Part shown: piece by piece, positions 30,503 through 38,422 of the stretch
Position numbering within the stretch: the first letter of the stretch is position 1
Layout of the letters: each line of letters starts with the position of its first letter
Assembly: GCA_021775835.1 (NCBI GenBank)
Contig: JAJFHC010000073.1
Span: forward strand, 1-38,422
Direction: 5' to 3'
From: Hyphomicrobiales bacterium
Lineage (GTDB): Bacteria; Pseudomonadota; Alphaproteobacteria; Rhizobiales; JAJFHC01
Length of the DNA stretch: 38,422 bases
Notes under the pieces: model-generated
Told to the model about the DNA's origin: nothing
The model's input: only the letters and a program-made list of their open reading frames with translations
Databases searched by the model: none
Translations under genes and position numbers: made by a program

Positions 30503-30982
30503 ATGAAGGCCGAAGCGCAACTGGATCCGGTTTGCGAACTGTTCAGCCCACGCGACTACCCGCTTGTCTTTGTCGCGCTGATCAGAAAGAAAAACACGCT
30601 TGCCATCGACAGGCTCATCAGCCCGCATGGGTTGAACACAAACATGTGGCGCGTGTTCGGTGCCCTGCATGATTATGGAGCCTTGCACATTTCGCAACTG
30701 GCCGAGCACATTGCGGTGGAACGCTCTCAGCTCTCGCGGATTCTCGATCAAATGGAAGATCTCGGATATGTCGAGCGCACCGCCTCCAAGCAGGACCGGC
30801 GACAGACCAAGCTATACTTTACCAAAAAAGGGAAAGAGGCCTTCAACACGGTCCTGCCAATCATCGCTGGTCACTATGAAAAGATCTGCAGCAACATTAC
30901 CGCCACCGAAATGAAGGTGCTGATGAAAGGCCTGAATACGATGCTCGATAATTTCGACGACAACGGCAGCACTGCGGCGTGA
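30503..30982 (+). CDS. MarR-family transcriptional regulator
   Basis: A 159-residue winged-helix dimer. The DNA-binding core is MWRVFGALHDYGALHISQLAEHIAVERSQLSRILDQMEDLGYVERTASKQDRRQTKLYFTKKGKEAF, with the D-x-R wing motif (KQDRRQ) typical of MarR. Flanking helices form the dimer and ligand pocket. Its place in the amidohydrolase operon and the dyad at 29005-29023 suggest repression relieved by a phenolic or related substrate. I chose the ATG at 30503; a GTG at 30479 is possible. Confidence 0.9.
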   Translation: MKAEAQLDPVCELFSPRDYPLVFVALIRKKNTLAIDRLISPHGLNTNMWRVFGALHDYGALHISQLAEHIAVERSQLSRILDQMEDLGYVERTASKQDRRQTKLYFTKKGKEAFNTVLPIIAGHYEKICSNITATEMKVLMKGLNTMLDNFDDNGSTAA

Positions 30983-31034
30983 CCGTGCGCAAAGTGCCCA
31001 CCAGCGCCCACAAGCGACAAGGAGAAGTTTGCAC

Positions 31035-31919
31035 ATGACCGCAGAAATGCAAGGGGCTCTGCGTCCGCAGGTGAACCGGTTCAAACTCGGCAACTTTGAA
31101 GTTACGACGTTTCTGGATGGCTGGCTGTCGCGTGACGACTTCTATCCGATTTTCGGTGCGGATCAGCCCGAAGAGGCCGTGCGGGCCCACGCCCAGGCAA
31201 ATCTTTTGCCGTCGCATGCCCTTGAGATCAATTTCACCCCGACGCTCGTCAACACCGGCCGGGAGCTGATACTGATCGATACCGGCCACGGCGCCACCAA
31301 GCGTCAGATGGGCATGGGCAATTTGCGCAACCTGCTGCCGGTGGCCGGCTACAGCCCGGAAGACATCGATATCGTGGCCTTCACACATTGTCATCCGGAC
31401 CACATCGGCGGGGTCATGGAAGGCGAAGGGCTGGCCTTTCCCAATGCACGTTATGTGATGGGTCAAGTTGAATTCGATGCCTGGCACAAGGGCGACCGAA
31501 TCCCCCCGCAGCGCAGTGCCGATCGGGACCTGTTCATGAAAATCATACCGCCGCTGGCCCAGAACATGACATTTGTTCAGCCGGGCAGCGATGTGGTGTC
31601 TGGTGTCTCCGCCGTCGAGGCATACGGTCACTCGCTGGGGCACCTTGCCTTTTTAATTGAAAGCGAGGGGAGCTCCGTGCTGGTCTGGGGAGACGTCACC
31701 AATCACTATGCGCTGTCGCTGCAGATGCCCGACTGGAAAGTGGGGTTTGATGACGACAAGGATCTCGCCATCACCACCCGCAAGCGAATTCTCGACATGG
31801 CCGCGACCGACCGGCTGGCGGTCATCGGACACCACATGCCGTTCCCGTCGCTCGGTTACGTCGAAAAGTGGCAGGGCAGTTATCGCTGGCTGCCGGCGAG
31901 CTACCAGATGAGCGCATAG
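31035..31919 (+). CDS. Metallo-beta-lactamase fold hydrolase
   Basis: A 294-residue MBL-fold hydrolase with a complete dinuclear metal site: THCHPDHIGG (His118, His120, Asp122, His123), GHSLGH (His199 or 203 in the motif), WGDVTNH (Asp220) and IGHHMPFPSLG (His266). It resembles the lactonase/AttM-like group. No signal peptide is evident, so it is cytoplasmic. It probably opens a lactone or thioester-type intermediate of the locus. It follows the MarR gene by 52 bases with AAGGAG upstream; a TTG at 31029 is an alternative start. Confidence 0.93.
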   Translation: MTAEMQGALRPQVNRFKLGNFEVTTFLDGWLSRDDFYPIFGADQPEEAVRAHAQANLLPSHALEINFTPTLVNTGRELILIDTGHGATKRQMGMGNLRNLLPVAGYSPEDIDIVAFTHCHPDHIGGVMEGEGLAFPNARYVMGQVEFDAWHKGDRIPPQRSADRDLFMKIIPPLAQNMTFVQPGSDVVSGVSAVEAYGHSLGHLAFLIESEGSSVLVWGDVTNHYALSLQMPDWKVGFDDDKDLAITTRKRILDMAATDRLAVIGHHMPFPSLGYVEKWQGSYRWLPASYQMSA

Positions 31920-31941
31920 AGTCTGCTTCAGACCCGCAAGG

Positions 31942-31973
31942 CCGACATTGAGACAAAGTGCAGCGAAAGTCCG
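31942..31973. repeat. Copy B of the dispersed intergenic motif
   Basis: CCGACATTGAGACAAA (31942-31957) followed by GCAGCGAAAGTCCG (31960-31973) resembles both arms of the element at 6956-7037 but with the interior deleted. The remainder of 31920-32198 has no gene. Confidence 0.4.
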
Positions 31974-32198
31974 GTTTCTGGATTTCCTCTGTTTTGTTGG
32001 CAGTTAAATGTGGCGTCGCCTCTTGAGGCCACGCGGGAGAAACTGAGTTGAGAACGTTTCGTCAACCGCAAAAACCATGTCACTCCCCTGCCCGTCCCCT
32101 GCTCGTGCCGAGCCAAGTTGCCCTGAAAATACCACCCGGTATAGTGACGTGATGACGGGTGAAAGAATCCACATCCGTCGGGGAAAAGGGAGATACGT

Positions 32199-32852
32199 AT
32201 GGACTACGCACCAGGCCAAGAGGAATGCCCGCTCCCCTTTTCACCCTTTAAATCCTGCACGGTACCGCGCCCGATCGGCTGGCTCTCCACCGTCAGCCTC
32301 GATGGCGTGCACAACCTGGCGCCTTTCAGCCAATGGCAGAACCTCACCTTCGACCCGCCCCTGGTGATGTTTGCTGCAAACCAGTATCCGGACGGGCGGC
32401 GCAAGGACACCGTGTTGAATGCGGAAGAGACCGGCTGGTTCGTCTGGAACATGGCGACATGGGACTTGCGCGAGGCGGTGAACATTTCCGCGATGGCCCT
32501 TGGCCCCGATGAGGACGAATTCGTTCGGGCTGGCGTGACAAAAGCCGATTGCATCGACGCGCCCGGCGCGCGCGTTGCCGAAAGTCCCTGTCACTTCGAG
32601 TGCCGCTATCTCTCGACCCACCGCCTGCCCGGCAACAGCCCCGTGGGCACGGTCGATGTGGTCTATGGCCGGGTCGAGAGAATCCATGTGGCCGACCATG
32701 TTCTCAACCCCGATGGCAAGCTCGACATTGCCAAGATCCAGCCAATCGCCAGGATGGGTTACTACGACTACACGTGCGTGCGCGAGACATTCGAGATGCG
32801 CATACCGGAAGCCAGCGACGCCGCGGCAGACGGTCTCGAGGGCAAAGCCTAG
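32199..32852 (+). CDS. Flavin reductase-like FMN-binding protein
   Basis: A 217-residue split-barrel flavoprotein of the flavin reductase domain family. Signature: TVPRPIGWLSTVSLDGVHNLAPFSQWQNLTFDPPLVMFAANQ, then KDTVLNAEETGWFVWNMATWDLREAVNISA and a second half with CHFECRYLSTHRLP and VVYGRVERIHV. Members bind FMN and reduce it with NAD(P)H for a partner oxygenase or act on other substrates. No oxygenase component is in the window. It lies 279 bases after the MBL gene on the same strand and could be a separate transcript. Confidence 0.9.
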   Translation: MDYAPGQEECPLPFSPFKSCTVPRPIGWLSTVSLDGVHNLAPFSQWQNLTFDPPLVMFAANQYPDGRRKDTVLNAEETGWFVWNMATWDLREAVNISAMALGPDEDEFVRAGVTKADCIDAPGARVAESPCHFECRYLSTHRLPGNSPVGTVDVVYGRVERIHVADHVLNPDGKLDIAKIQPIARMGYYDYTCVRETFEMRIPEASDAAADGLEGKA

Positions 32853-32920
32853 GGCATCACTCGACCACACTGAACATCTTGACCGGTTTTGCGCATTTGC
32901 CGGCAGGGCATGTTTTGCGC

Positions 32921-33505
32921 CTAACCGATGAACTGGTTTGGCTCCATCGATTGGATCCGTGTGGTCGAACGAGACCCCAGACCGACCGCGTGACTGACCC
33001 GTGCCCCTACATTGGTCGCTTGGTACAGCGGTCGCGGCGGGCGCGCTACGGTGTCGATCTTGCGTTGAATCCAATGTTTGGCCTGCAGCTGTTTCAGCGA
33101 TTGCGAAAGAGCGCGGTCGGTGATCGATACCAACCCGGTCTTGATGTCCGTGAAATATCGAGGTTCCTCGCTCATGACCAAAACAGGAATGGTCCAGGCG
33201 CGCCGAAGCAAAGCACGCTCTGAAGGTTGGCGGACTGCCCCTTTGATCTTATCCGCGATTTTTGCGACCTCAACACCCTCTCGTGTCAGCCGATACTCGG
33301 GCCTGAGCGGATGACCGTGACCGGGATTTCTTTCCAATAGCCCCAGGTCGACCAGATGTCTCAGGCTCTGGCTGAATGCCGTCCGCCCTGCCCCCGACGC
33401 CGAAAGCAAGGAAGCCTGCCTGCCTGGCGTGCCACCATGCATCAACGCGAGGATGCTCAGCGACCAGGCCCGCGACGTAACCTTGACAAGAACATTTATG
33501 TCCAT
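32921..33505 (-). CDS. Tandem-domain HxlR-type winged-helix regulator
   Basis: A 194-residue protein with two HxlR-like winged helices in one chain. The first (residues about 8-80) has SRAWSLSILALMHGGTPGRQASLLSASGAGRTAFSQSLRHLVDLGLLERNP...PEYRLTREG. The second (about 98-172) has RRAWTIPVLVMSEEPRYFTDIKTGLVSITDRALSQSLKQLQAKHWIQRK...PPRPLYQATNVG. Normal HxlR proteins are single-domain dimers, so this is a fused pseudo-dimer. The start at 33505 lies 40 bases from the divergent VOC gene start; the frame could extend to 33586 only by overlapping it. A CATAAA-N15-TTTATG dyad covers the gap. Confidence 0.88.
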   Translation of the reverse strand: MDINVLVKVTSRAWSLSILALMHGGTPGRQASLLSASGAGRTAFSQSLRHLVDLGLLERNPGHGHPLRPEYRLTREGVEVAKIADKIKGAVRQPSERALLRRAWTIPVLVMSEEPRYFTDIKTGLVSITDRALSQSLKQLQAKHWIQRKIDTVARPPRPLYQATNVGARVSHAVGLGSRSTTRIQSMEPNQFIG

Positions 33506-33529
33506 AAAGTATAGTATATATATTTTATG
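33503..33529. promoter_or_regulatory. AT-rich dyad between HxlR and VOC genes
   Basis: CATAAA (33503-33508) and TTTATG (33524-33529) flank an A/T-only core with TATAGT and TATATATAT. The dyad starts on the HxlR start codon and ends 16 bases before the VOC ATG. The whole promoter for both genes must fit in about 40 bases, so repression of both by HxlR is likely. Confidence 0.5.
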
Positions 33530-33545
33530 ACAGAAGGAAAGAACC

Positions 33546-33923
33546 ATGCCTATCGTATCCCTGGACAACACGATCACAATCGCCATATCGGTCCGGGACC
33601 GTCATGCCAGCGCCCAATGGTACGATGAAAAGCTCGGGTTCGAAGTCCTCCACCATATTGACGAAGCCGGCTGGAGCGAGCTGAAAACGAAGACCGACGG
33701 TGTCACCTTGGGCTTGGGCGAGCAGACCGAACCGACACCGGGCAATGCGGTACCCGTGTTCGGGGTCGCCGATATCGTCACGGCGCGGAATGACCTGGAA
33801 GCGGCCGGCGTCGAGTTCGACGGCGAAACCCTCGTGATCGAAGGCATGGTAAGCACGGCAACTTTCTACGACCCCGATGGGAATGCATTGATGCTGGCTC
33901 AGGACCTGACAGGCGAAAGCTAA
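33546..33923 (+). CDS. VOC-family (glyoxalase/bleomycin-resistance fold) protein
   Basis: A 125-residue protein with the two beta-alpha-beta-beta-beta modules of the vicinal oxygen chelate fold. It has ITIAISVRDRHASAQWYDEKLGFEV, VTLGLGEQ, then FGVADIVTARNDLEAAGVEFDG and TATFYDPDGNALMLAQDL. The usual first-strand His and last-strand Glu metal ligands are Thr and Gln or absent, so it may be a binding protein rather than an enzyme. AGAAGGAAAG precedes the ATG. It is divergent from and presumably controlled by the HxlR protein. Confidence 0.9.
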   Translation: MPIVSLDNTITIAISVRDRHASAQWYDEKLGFEVLHHIDEAGWSELKTKTDGVTLGLGEQTEPTPGNAVPVFGVADIVTARNDLEAAGVEFDGETLVIEGMVSTATFYDPDGNALMLAQDLTGES

Positions 33924-33969
33924 AGCCGGCGACAACATTTGAACCGGCAATACACGCTGAATACGGTTA

Positions 33970-36417
33970 TCAATTTCCGCCCGGTTTGGACGGTTTCTGT
34001 TTTTTCCAGATGTCGATCAACGCCTTCAATGCATCCTGATTGTGCTTTTCAACGGTAAACTGAGCGTCCATATCCTTGAGTTCGTGCTCCGGCAGATACC
34101 AAGACATACTTGCATCTTTACTGCCAGCCCGGTTTTCGAAGACAAAACTGTGAACAAATTTCACACGATCTAGTTTTTCGCCGGTTTTCTCGATTTCCTC
34201 ACTATCAATCCGGCCCTGCAAATTCTCTATCAGTTGATCATTGCGCGCGCGGCTACCGTTCGAGCGAGCTGACAAAACCCCCTCCAAAGGTGAGAAAAGC
34301 CATTGAAAACCTGTGTTCTTGTGTTCCTTTTTGACCTCATTTTCCGATGAAAATGCGCGTATTTGAATAAAGATGACGCCGCTCGTGTTTGTCTTGATCC
34401 AGTTCCAGATATGTGGCTCCTGAATCCATGTTGCCGCTATGCTCACCCCGTGATTGTCATAATAACCTGCGTCAACCACGCGTCGTGCCGGTGTTGTCGG
34501 CAGCGAAACAGCTGGGGAAACATAAGGAAATGACGCGTTCATTCTAACGGCTGTCCGGATCTTCAGTTGTTCTTGCATATAGGGGAACCAATTGAAGAGT
34601 TCTGTGGCCAATCCATTCGGGTCCTTGTCGATTCTCGCCAAATGGGACGAGTTCAAGTTCGAGATGATAAGAGGTTGACCTGTTTCCACGACCATCGGTG
34701 AAAAGATCAGAGACGGACGCCAACCGGCTTTTTCTCCCGTTTCGAAATCGGAAAATGAAGCGGTCAATCGACCCCATTGTTCCTCGAGAACCCATCCACG
34801 GTCTTTCCATTTTTCCCAGTCAACGAGCGCGTCTTTCAATCCCGTGAGCTTTGCAAGGGGCGTTAGAAAGTATCGGGGGATATCGCGTTGCAAGATCTGC
34901 TGCGCAACCGGTCCCAACCCGTCACGATCGAGCGGATACTTGGTTTTGAACTCTCCCGGGATATCCTTATGGTTTGGCAGCCTGCTGTCGCGGCTTGTCC
35001 TGATATCATCCCTCAAATTCTTCTCCACGCCGGGCGACCACTGGCTTGCGCTCACGCACGGGTCCGGAGCGGCGGCAGCGAGATAGGCTGAACCGACCAT
35101 TCCACCTGATGCACCGGTCAGGAGACGCACATGGTCAAACAATCCCTCCAGGTCTCCGCCATCAGCATTCCTGTGGAGTAACTGATCGAGCACTTTTGCA
35201 ACCCAGAAACCGGCACGGTAGGCACCGCCAGAAGTGCTTATAATCACCAGCGGTGGCTTGAATAGTTCACTGTCTGCCGCCGCAATCTCGGTGACTTTTG
35301 ATTGGCAGGCTGCAGCACCGTTGGCCCGTATGTCCGCCAGATGGGCTTTCCAACTATCCAGCGTCGGAATCGGCTCCAACAGCCGGGACTTATCAACTTT
35401 AGTGAGATTCGCCAGATCGAGTGGGTCTTTATAGGCATCGATCGAGCCCTTCTGAAAATCCTCAAATCTGTTTGGATAGGGGTCGCTTCCCGCCAGGAAA
35501 ACCAATCCGCCAAAAACGATCACAATTGGTGTTCGTACCGCTGGAGAGATTGCACTGAACACAAAATAGGTCCCGACAATCCAAACCAGCAAAATGCACA
35601 GGGCAACCCCTGGCACCACCACCGGGTATATTGTGAAAGCACCTGTTATCACTAAAATTATCAGGGCATACAAAAAGACTCTCAACCAGTATTTGATGCC
35701 AACGAAGCTTCCGTTTTTTGAGAAGATTTTCAAGACATGTTCAACAAACGATTGCCAGAAGTTTTCACCGGCAGGGATTCCCAAAACGTCGGCAGCTTTG
35801 TCGATTTGCTTCCGGATAACACCGATGCGAGAAGCCAGTGCGATGGCGAAGCGCACTAGAAAGTTGGCTCTATCGAGAAACAGTATTCCATAAATCCACC
35901 GCCTAATGACGAATACACCGACAGCAGCAATGGCCAATCCAATTGCTATTCCGGCCATCGATTTTAGAACATCGGTAAACCACCCCGTATGGTCGTTTCG
36001 AACATCTGTGTTTAACAACGCGGCAATCGGCAAAAGCAGAAAAAACGGCCATGAGTTGATGATCAGATAGCGGCAAAGATCGGCCAGGGAAAACAGCGGA
36101 TCGTGTCCAGACTGCGTTTCATCGTCGGGTTTGAGCTCATCCTGCAGGAAAATGCCGGACCAAAGAGCGAGAACGAGAAGCGTAGCGGCCGCATGGCCCC
36201 AGATGAGCGAGCTTTTCACATAGGGTGCGAACTCGTAGTTCCAGAGTTTTTCGTCATCTCTGAACAGGTGAGGCAAGCCCAGGTTATGTCCGACAATCCC
36301 CGCCATTGGGGCAAATACGCCAAGCACGACGAGAACGGGAAACCAATTTCGGGAACAACGTGTAAGAAAGCCGACAATTCCTTTGCAGATATATTCACGA
36401 CTTTCCTTTGAGAACAT
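33970..36417 (-). CDS. Membrane-anchored patatin-like phospholipase
   Basis: An 815-residue two-part protein. Residues about 20-310 carry seven or so hydrophobic segments (for example NWFPVLVVLGVFAPMAGIVG and SLIWGHAAATLLVLALWSG). Residues about 385-790 form a patatin-type lipase: oxyanion region ISTSGGAYRAGFW, nucleophile elbow GASGG (Ser437) and catalytic Asp in VVDAGYYDNHG (Asp649), the Ser-Asp dyad of the family. It would hydrolyse membrane lipids at the inner membrane. The gene looks clearly lower in GC than flanking genes, suggesting acquisition. The ATG at 36417 has GAGG upstream; a GTG at 36432 is an alternative. Confidence 0.88.
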   Translation of the reverse strand: MFSKESREYICKGIVGFLTRCSRNWFPVLVVLGVFAPMAGIVGHNLGLPHLFRDDEKLWNYEFAPYVKSSLIWGHAAATLLVLALWSGIFLQDELKPDDETQSGHDPLFSLADLCRYLIINSWPFFLLLPIAALLNTDVRNDHTGWFTDVLKSMAGIAIGLAIAAVGVFVIRRWIYGILFLDRANFLVRFAIALASRIGVIRKQIDKAADVLGIPAGENFWQSFVEHVLKIFSKNGSFVGIKYWLRVFLYALIILVITGAFTIYPVVVPGVALCILLVWIVGTYFVFSAISPAVRTPIVIVFGGLVFLAGSDPYPNRFEDFQKGSIDAYKDPLDLANLTKVDKSRLLEPIPTLDSWKAHLADIRANGAAACQSKVTEIAAADSELFKPPLVIISTSGGAYRAGFWVAKVLDQLLHRNADGGDLEGLFDHVRLLTGASGGMVGSAYLAAAAPDPCVSASQWSPGVEKNLRDDIRTSRDSRLPNHKDIPGEFKTKYPLDRDGLGPVAQQILQRDIPRYFLTPLAKLTGLKDALVDWEKWKDRGWVLEEQWGRLTASFSDFETGEKAGWRPSLIFSPMVVETGQPLIISNLNSSHLARIDKDPNGLATELFNWFPYMQEQLKIRTAVRMNASFPYVSPAVSLPTTPARRVVDAGYYDNHGVSIAATWIQEPHIWNWIKTNTSGVIFIQIRAFSSENEVKKEHKNTGFQWLFSPLEGVLSARSNGSRARNDQLIENLQGRIDSEEIEKTGEKLDRVKFVHSFVFENRAGSKDASMSWYLPEHELKDMDAQFTVEKHNQDALKALIDIWKKQKPSKPGGN

Positions 36418-36528
36418 CAGATAAACCCTCACTCAAAATAACAACTGTTTCATCTCCTATTGTTGTTTCAAAAACCCATTCAAGCAACGATCAATGTCCG
36501 AATAGTCAGGAAAGAAAAGGATATTCTG

Positions 36529-36574
36529 GGACAGCACAGCTATTGCTCGGTAACACGACGACGGACAGCACAGC
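36529..36574. repeat. Pair of 12-bp direct repeats GGACAGCACAGC
   Basis: Identical copies at 36529-36540 and 36563-36574, start to start 34 bp, in the 207-base gap between the DUF3179 stop and the patatin-like gene. Possible operator pair for the patatin-like gene or simple duplication. Confidence 0.4.
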
Positions 36575-36624
36575 GGTTTGTGTCGAATGTTGATCCAGCG
36601 CAGAGAAAGCGCGCCGGAGTCGCC

Positions 36625-38010
36625 TTACCTGGGCCAGAGCGCGGTTTGGGGATGGAACTGCGACCAGGCAAACCAGAACGCCTGGTGGCTGCCAAGATCG
36701 GAACCGTCTGCATCAACCGCTTTAATGCCGCCGGCATCGAGCTTCAGATGGACATTCTCATGAGCGATCTTTTCGCCTTTTTTCAAAGCCACGAAGGCCT
36801 TGCTTCGCTGAAACGCCACCGGTTTGCCGGACGCGGCGACAACGCCAATGATGTCCTCGTGAACCGGCAGGCGGGGGTCGACATCACCGACCGGAAATAT
36901 CGGCCCGTTGGCATCCCGGTTGTTGCGAAAATCAAAATCGCGGCCAAGCGCCAGCGCCTCGACCAGCACGGTTGTCTCAGGGTGTGCTTTCTTCCACGTG
37001 CCCCAGTCGGTCGTCACTACGGTGGCTTGCTTCAGTTGCAGGTTCCTGTCCGCAAGAGGCCCCGTAACCGCGTTGCCCAGAAACGTGTCAAACACCGAGA
37101 ATGTATTGACGTCGAACATCACCTTGTTGGACCGGATCAACAGCCCAGACGTGCGCAGTATGGGTCGGTCGATGCCCTCAGGCAGCTGATCGGTGTAGTA
37201 GGCCTGCGCCGCGCCGCACAAGGTGCAATACGGGATTCCAAGATGTCTTCCGCCCAATGTGTCGTTGACCATCTCGCGCACTTCCATGATACGCCGCGGA
37301 TAGGCCCGGTACTCACCGTTCACCCCGATGCCGAACACGATGTCCTTGTCGTCGAGCCACGTGGCTTCCTTGGCACTGCTCACTTCGGGGTTGTCGGCAG
37401 CGGGAATGCAATTGCACTTTTCATCCGTCGTATCGTACTTACGGTTGTCGATCGGCACGCCTCCCCAGGAAACGTGCCTCCAGTCGATATTGCCTTCAAC
37501 AAAGACCTTGTCCCAGCCGGGCACAAAGCCCGTGAAAATGGCCCGCTTCACGCGGAGGTAATCAGGGGGTGCGGGGATGTCCCAGGCAATGAGATGATCG
37601 GTTACGTCCCCCCAGTGGTTCCGGCCTTGCAGCTTTTTGCCCAGCAGGTTCGAGGCCGCATCGGCGAGAGCCACGCTCAAGTGGCGCTCGGAGATGAAGC
37701 GCATCAAATCGCTGATGATCCAGGCAAGCCGAGGGTCTTTTGACGCGGCGATTTCGTCGAGCGCTGTCGCCTGCTCGCTCTTCCATGCCGATTGCTTAAC
37801 ACTGTCGATAAAGGCCATCTGCACGGCGGACTGCAACTTCTCCGACAGCGGACCTTGCGGTACTGCCGGCGGTTTGCCGAATTGCTCGATCACGTAGTCG
37901 GGCAGTGGTGCTGCTTCCTGGGCCTGCAGGGCATCGACCCGGAACAGACCAAGCGTTACCAACGACGCAATGAGGAAGACGCGGGACCGAGAGCTGATTG
38001 CCGATGCCAT
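36625..38010 (-). CDS. Exported DUF3179 domain-containing protein
   Basis: A 461-residue protein with a signal peptide (residues about 1-30, ending ALQAQEAA). The DUF3179 domain covers about residues 190-450: WLDDKDIVFGIGVNGEYRAYPRRIMEVREMVNDTLGGRHLGIPYCTLCGAAQAYYTDQL, with the family's P-Y-C-x-x-C pair, then LLIRSNKVMFDVNTFSVFDTFLGNAVTG and DWGTWKKAHPETTVL. The family has no known activity; the C-x-x-C could be a redox or metal site. The N-terminal 160 residues are helical and less conserved. It is on the minus strand after a 411-base gap and 207 bases before the patatin-like gene, both transcribed the same way. Confidence 0.9.
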   Translation of the reverse strand: MASAISSRSRVFLIASLVTLGLFRVDALQAQEAAPLPDYVIEQFGKPPAVPQGPLSEKLQSAVQMAFIDSVKQSAWKSEQATALDEIAASKDPRLAWIISDLMRFISERHLSVALADAASNLLGKKLQGRNHWGDVTDHLIAWDIPAPPDYLRVKRAIFTGFVPGWDKVFVEGNIDWRHVSWGGVPIDNRKYDTTDEKCNCIPAADNPEVSSAKEATWLDDKDIVFGIGVNGEYRAYPRRIMEVREMVNDTLGGRHLGIPYCTLCGAAQAYYTDQLPEGIDRPILRTSGLLIRSNKVMFDVNTFSVFDTFLGNAVTGPLADRNLQLKQATVVTTDWGTWKKAHPETTVLVEALALGRDFDFRNNRDANGPIFPVGDVDPRLPVHEDIIGVVAASGKPVAFQRSKAFVALKKGEKIAHENVHLKLDAGGIKAVDADGSDLGSHQAFWFAWSQFHPQTALWPR

Positions 38011-38422
38011 ACGAGGACCTTTCGCGTGCCTGTTTCATCATCAGACGCACAAGCCCAAGGCATTCGCCTGTGCAACCCGCAACGCACAGCTTCAGACAGA
38101 CCGGTTCCCATACGGGAAACAGCGCGCACTGCGTTGCAATACATGTGGCCCAAACTTTCTACGTCGCCAATCACGCTTGCAACAATATTCGGTGAACATT
38201 GGTAGTGGAGTTTGTCAGCACCCAACATGTCTGAAGCTGAGGGTACGGCAGAAGCCTTTACGGTCAGCCACAGGTCCGTTGAGTGCCGATTGTGTTGCAA
38301 AAGTCGGTGCAATGTCGGGAGGTGATTTATACAGCGCAGGCGATATTGGAGTTTCGGGCGGGCCTTGCCCGTGCTCGGCTTACTTGCGATGGATTTATCG
38401 CTCTTGCATCGACGCTTTCGCT
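38011..38422. other. Intergenic region at right edge
   Basis: No gene recognised in 412 bases. TTCCC-ATAC-GGGAA (38105-38118) is an interrupted palindrome about 100 bp upstream of the DUF3179 start and could be its operator. From 38274 onward GTCCGTTGAGT and GCAATGTCGG faintly resemble the interior and right arm of the intergenic repeat at 6956-7037, possibly a fourth, badly decayed copy. Confidence 0.35.

Noticed and set aside
36460..37743. 427-codon plus-strand open frame opposite DUF3179
   Set aside because: The minus-strand product has a signal peptide and the DUF3179 signature; the plus frame resembles nothing.

Overview
The window is a GC-rich proteobacterial chromosome segment. It carries two tripartite tricarboxylate transporter (TTT/Bug) systems, several LysR regulators, a class III adenylate cyclase, cytochrome P460-family proteins and DUF488/DUF1330/DUF3179 proteins. 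This mix fits an Alphaproteobacterium, of Rhodospirillales or Hyphomicrobiales type, but no rRNA, tRNA or other taxonomic marker is present, so the placement is an inference. No CRISPR array, prophage, insertion sequence or RNA gene was recognised.

Layout. 1-7.0 kb is mixed accessory DNA: a DsbA-fold isomerase, a DMT exporter, an ArsR/AHSA1 pair divergent from a DHFR-like protein, a DUF1330/LysR divergent pair, a GNAT pseudogene with two lesions, and a GST. 7.1-14.8 kb is a purine (urate) catabolism region: uraH, an exported ankyrin protein, and a tightly overlapping uraD-tctB-tctA-tctC operon. It also holds a LysR, a divergent HIU-hydrolase-like paralogue lacking a key Arg, and a TauD-type dioxygenase. 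No urate oxidase is visible. 15.0-17.2 kb holds a Gfo/Idh/MocA oxidoreductase, a short vestige of a second ketopantoate-reductase-like gene, and a LysR.

17.35-21.5 kb is the most unusual part: eight co-directional genes. They encode DUF4142, a type 1 copper cupredoxin, DUF488, an exported unknown, two tandem cytochrome P460-family c-type cytochromes, a group 1 truncated haemoglobin and a SnoaL-like protein. The divergent LysR promoter and the P460 promoter share a 32-bp element (27/32 identical), so the LysR may co-ordinate both halves. The family content points to periplasmic redox chemistry on NO, hydroxylamine or a related nitrogen species.

21.6-32.9 kb starts with an adenylate cyclase, then a second catabolic locus. 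A minus-strand operon (tctC-tctB-tctA-ALDH-KPR) diverges from a plus-strand set (amidohydrolase, NifU-like, MarR, MBL hydrolase, then a flavin-reductase-like protein). This looks like uptake and oxidation of an organic acid or aromatic-derived substrate that cannot be named from sequence. 32.9-38.4 kb has a tandem-domain HxlR regulator divergent from a VOC protein, a large membrane-anchored patatin-like lipase with lower GC, and an exported DUF3179 protein.
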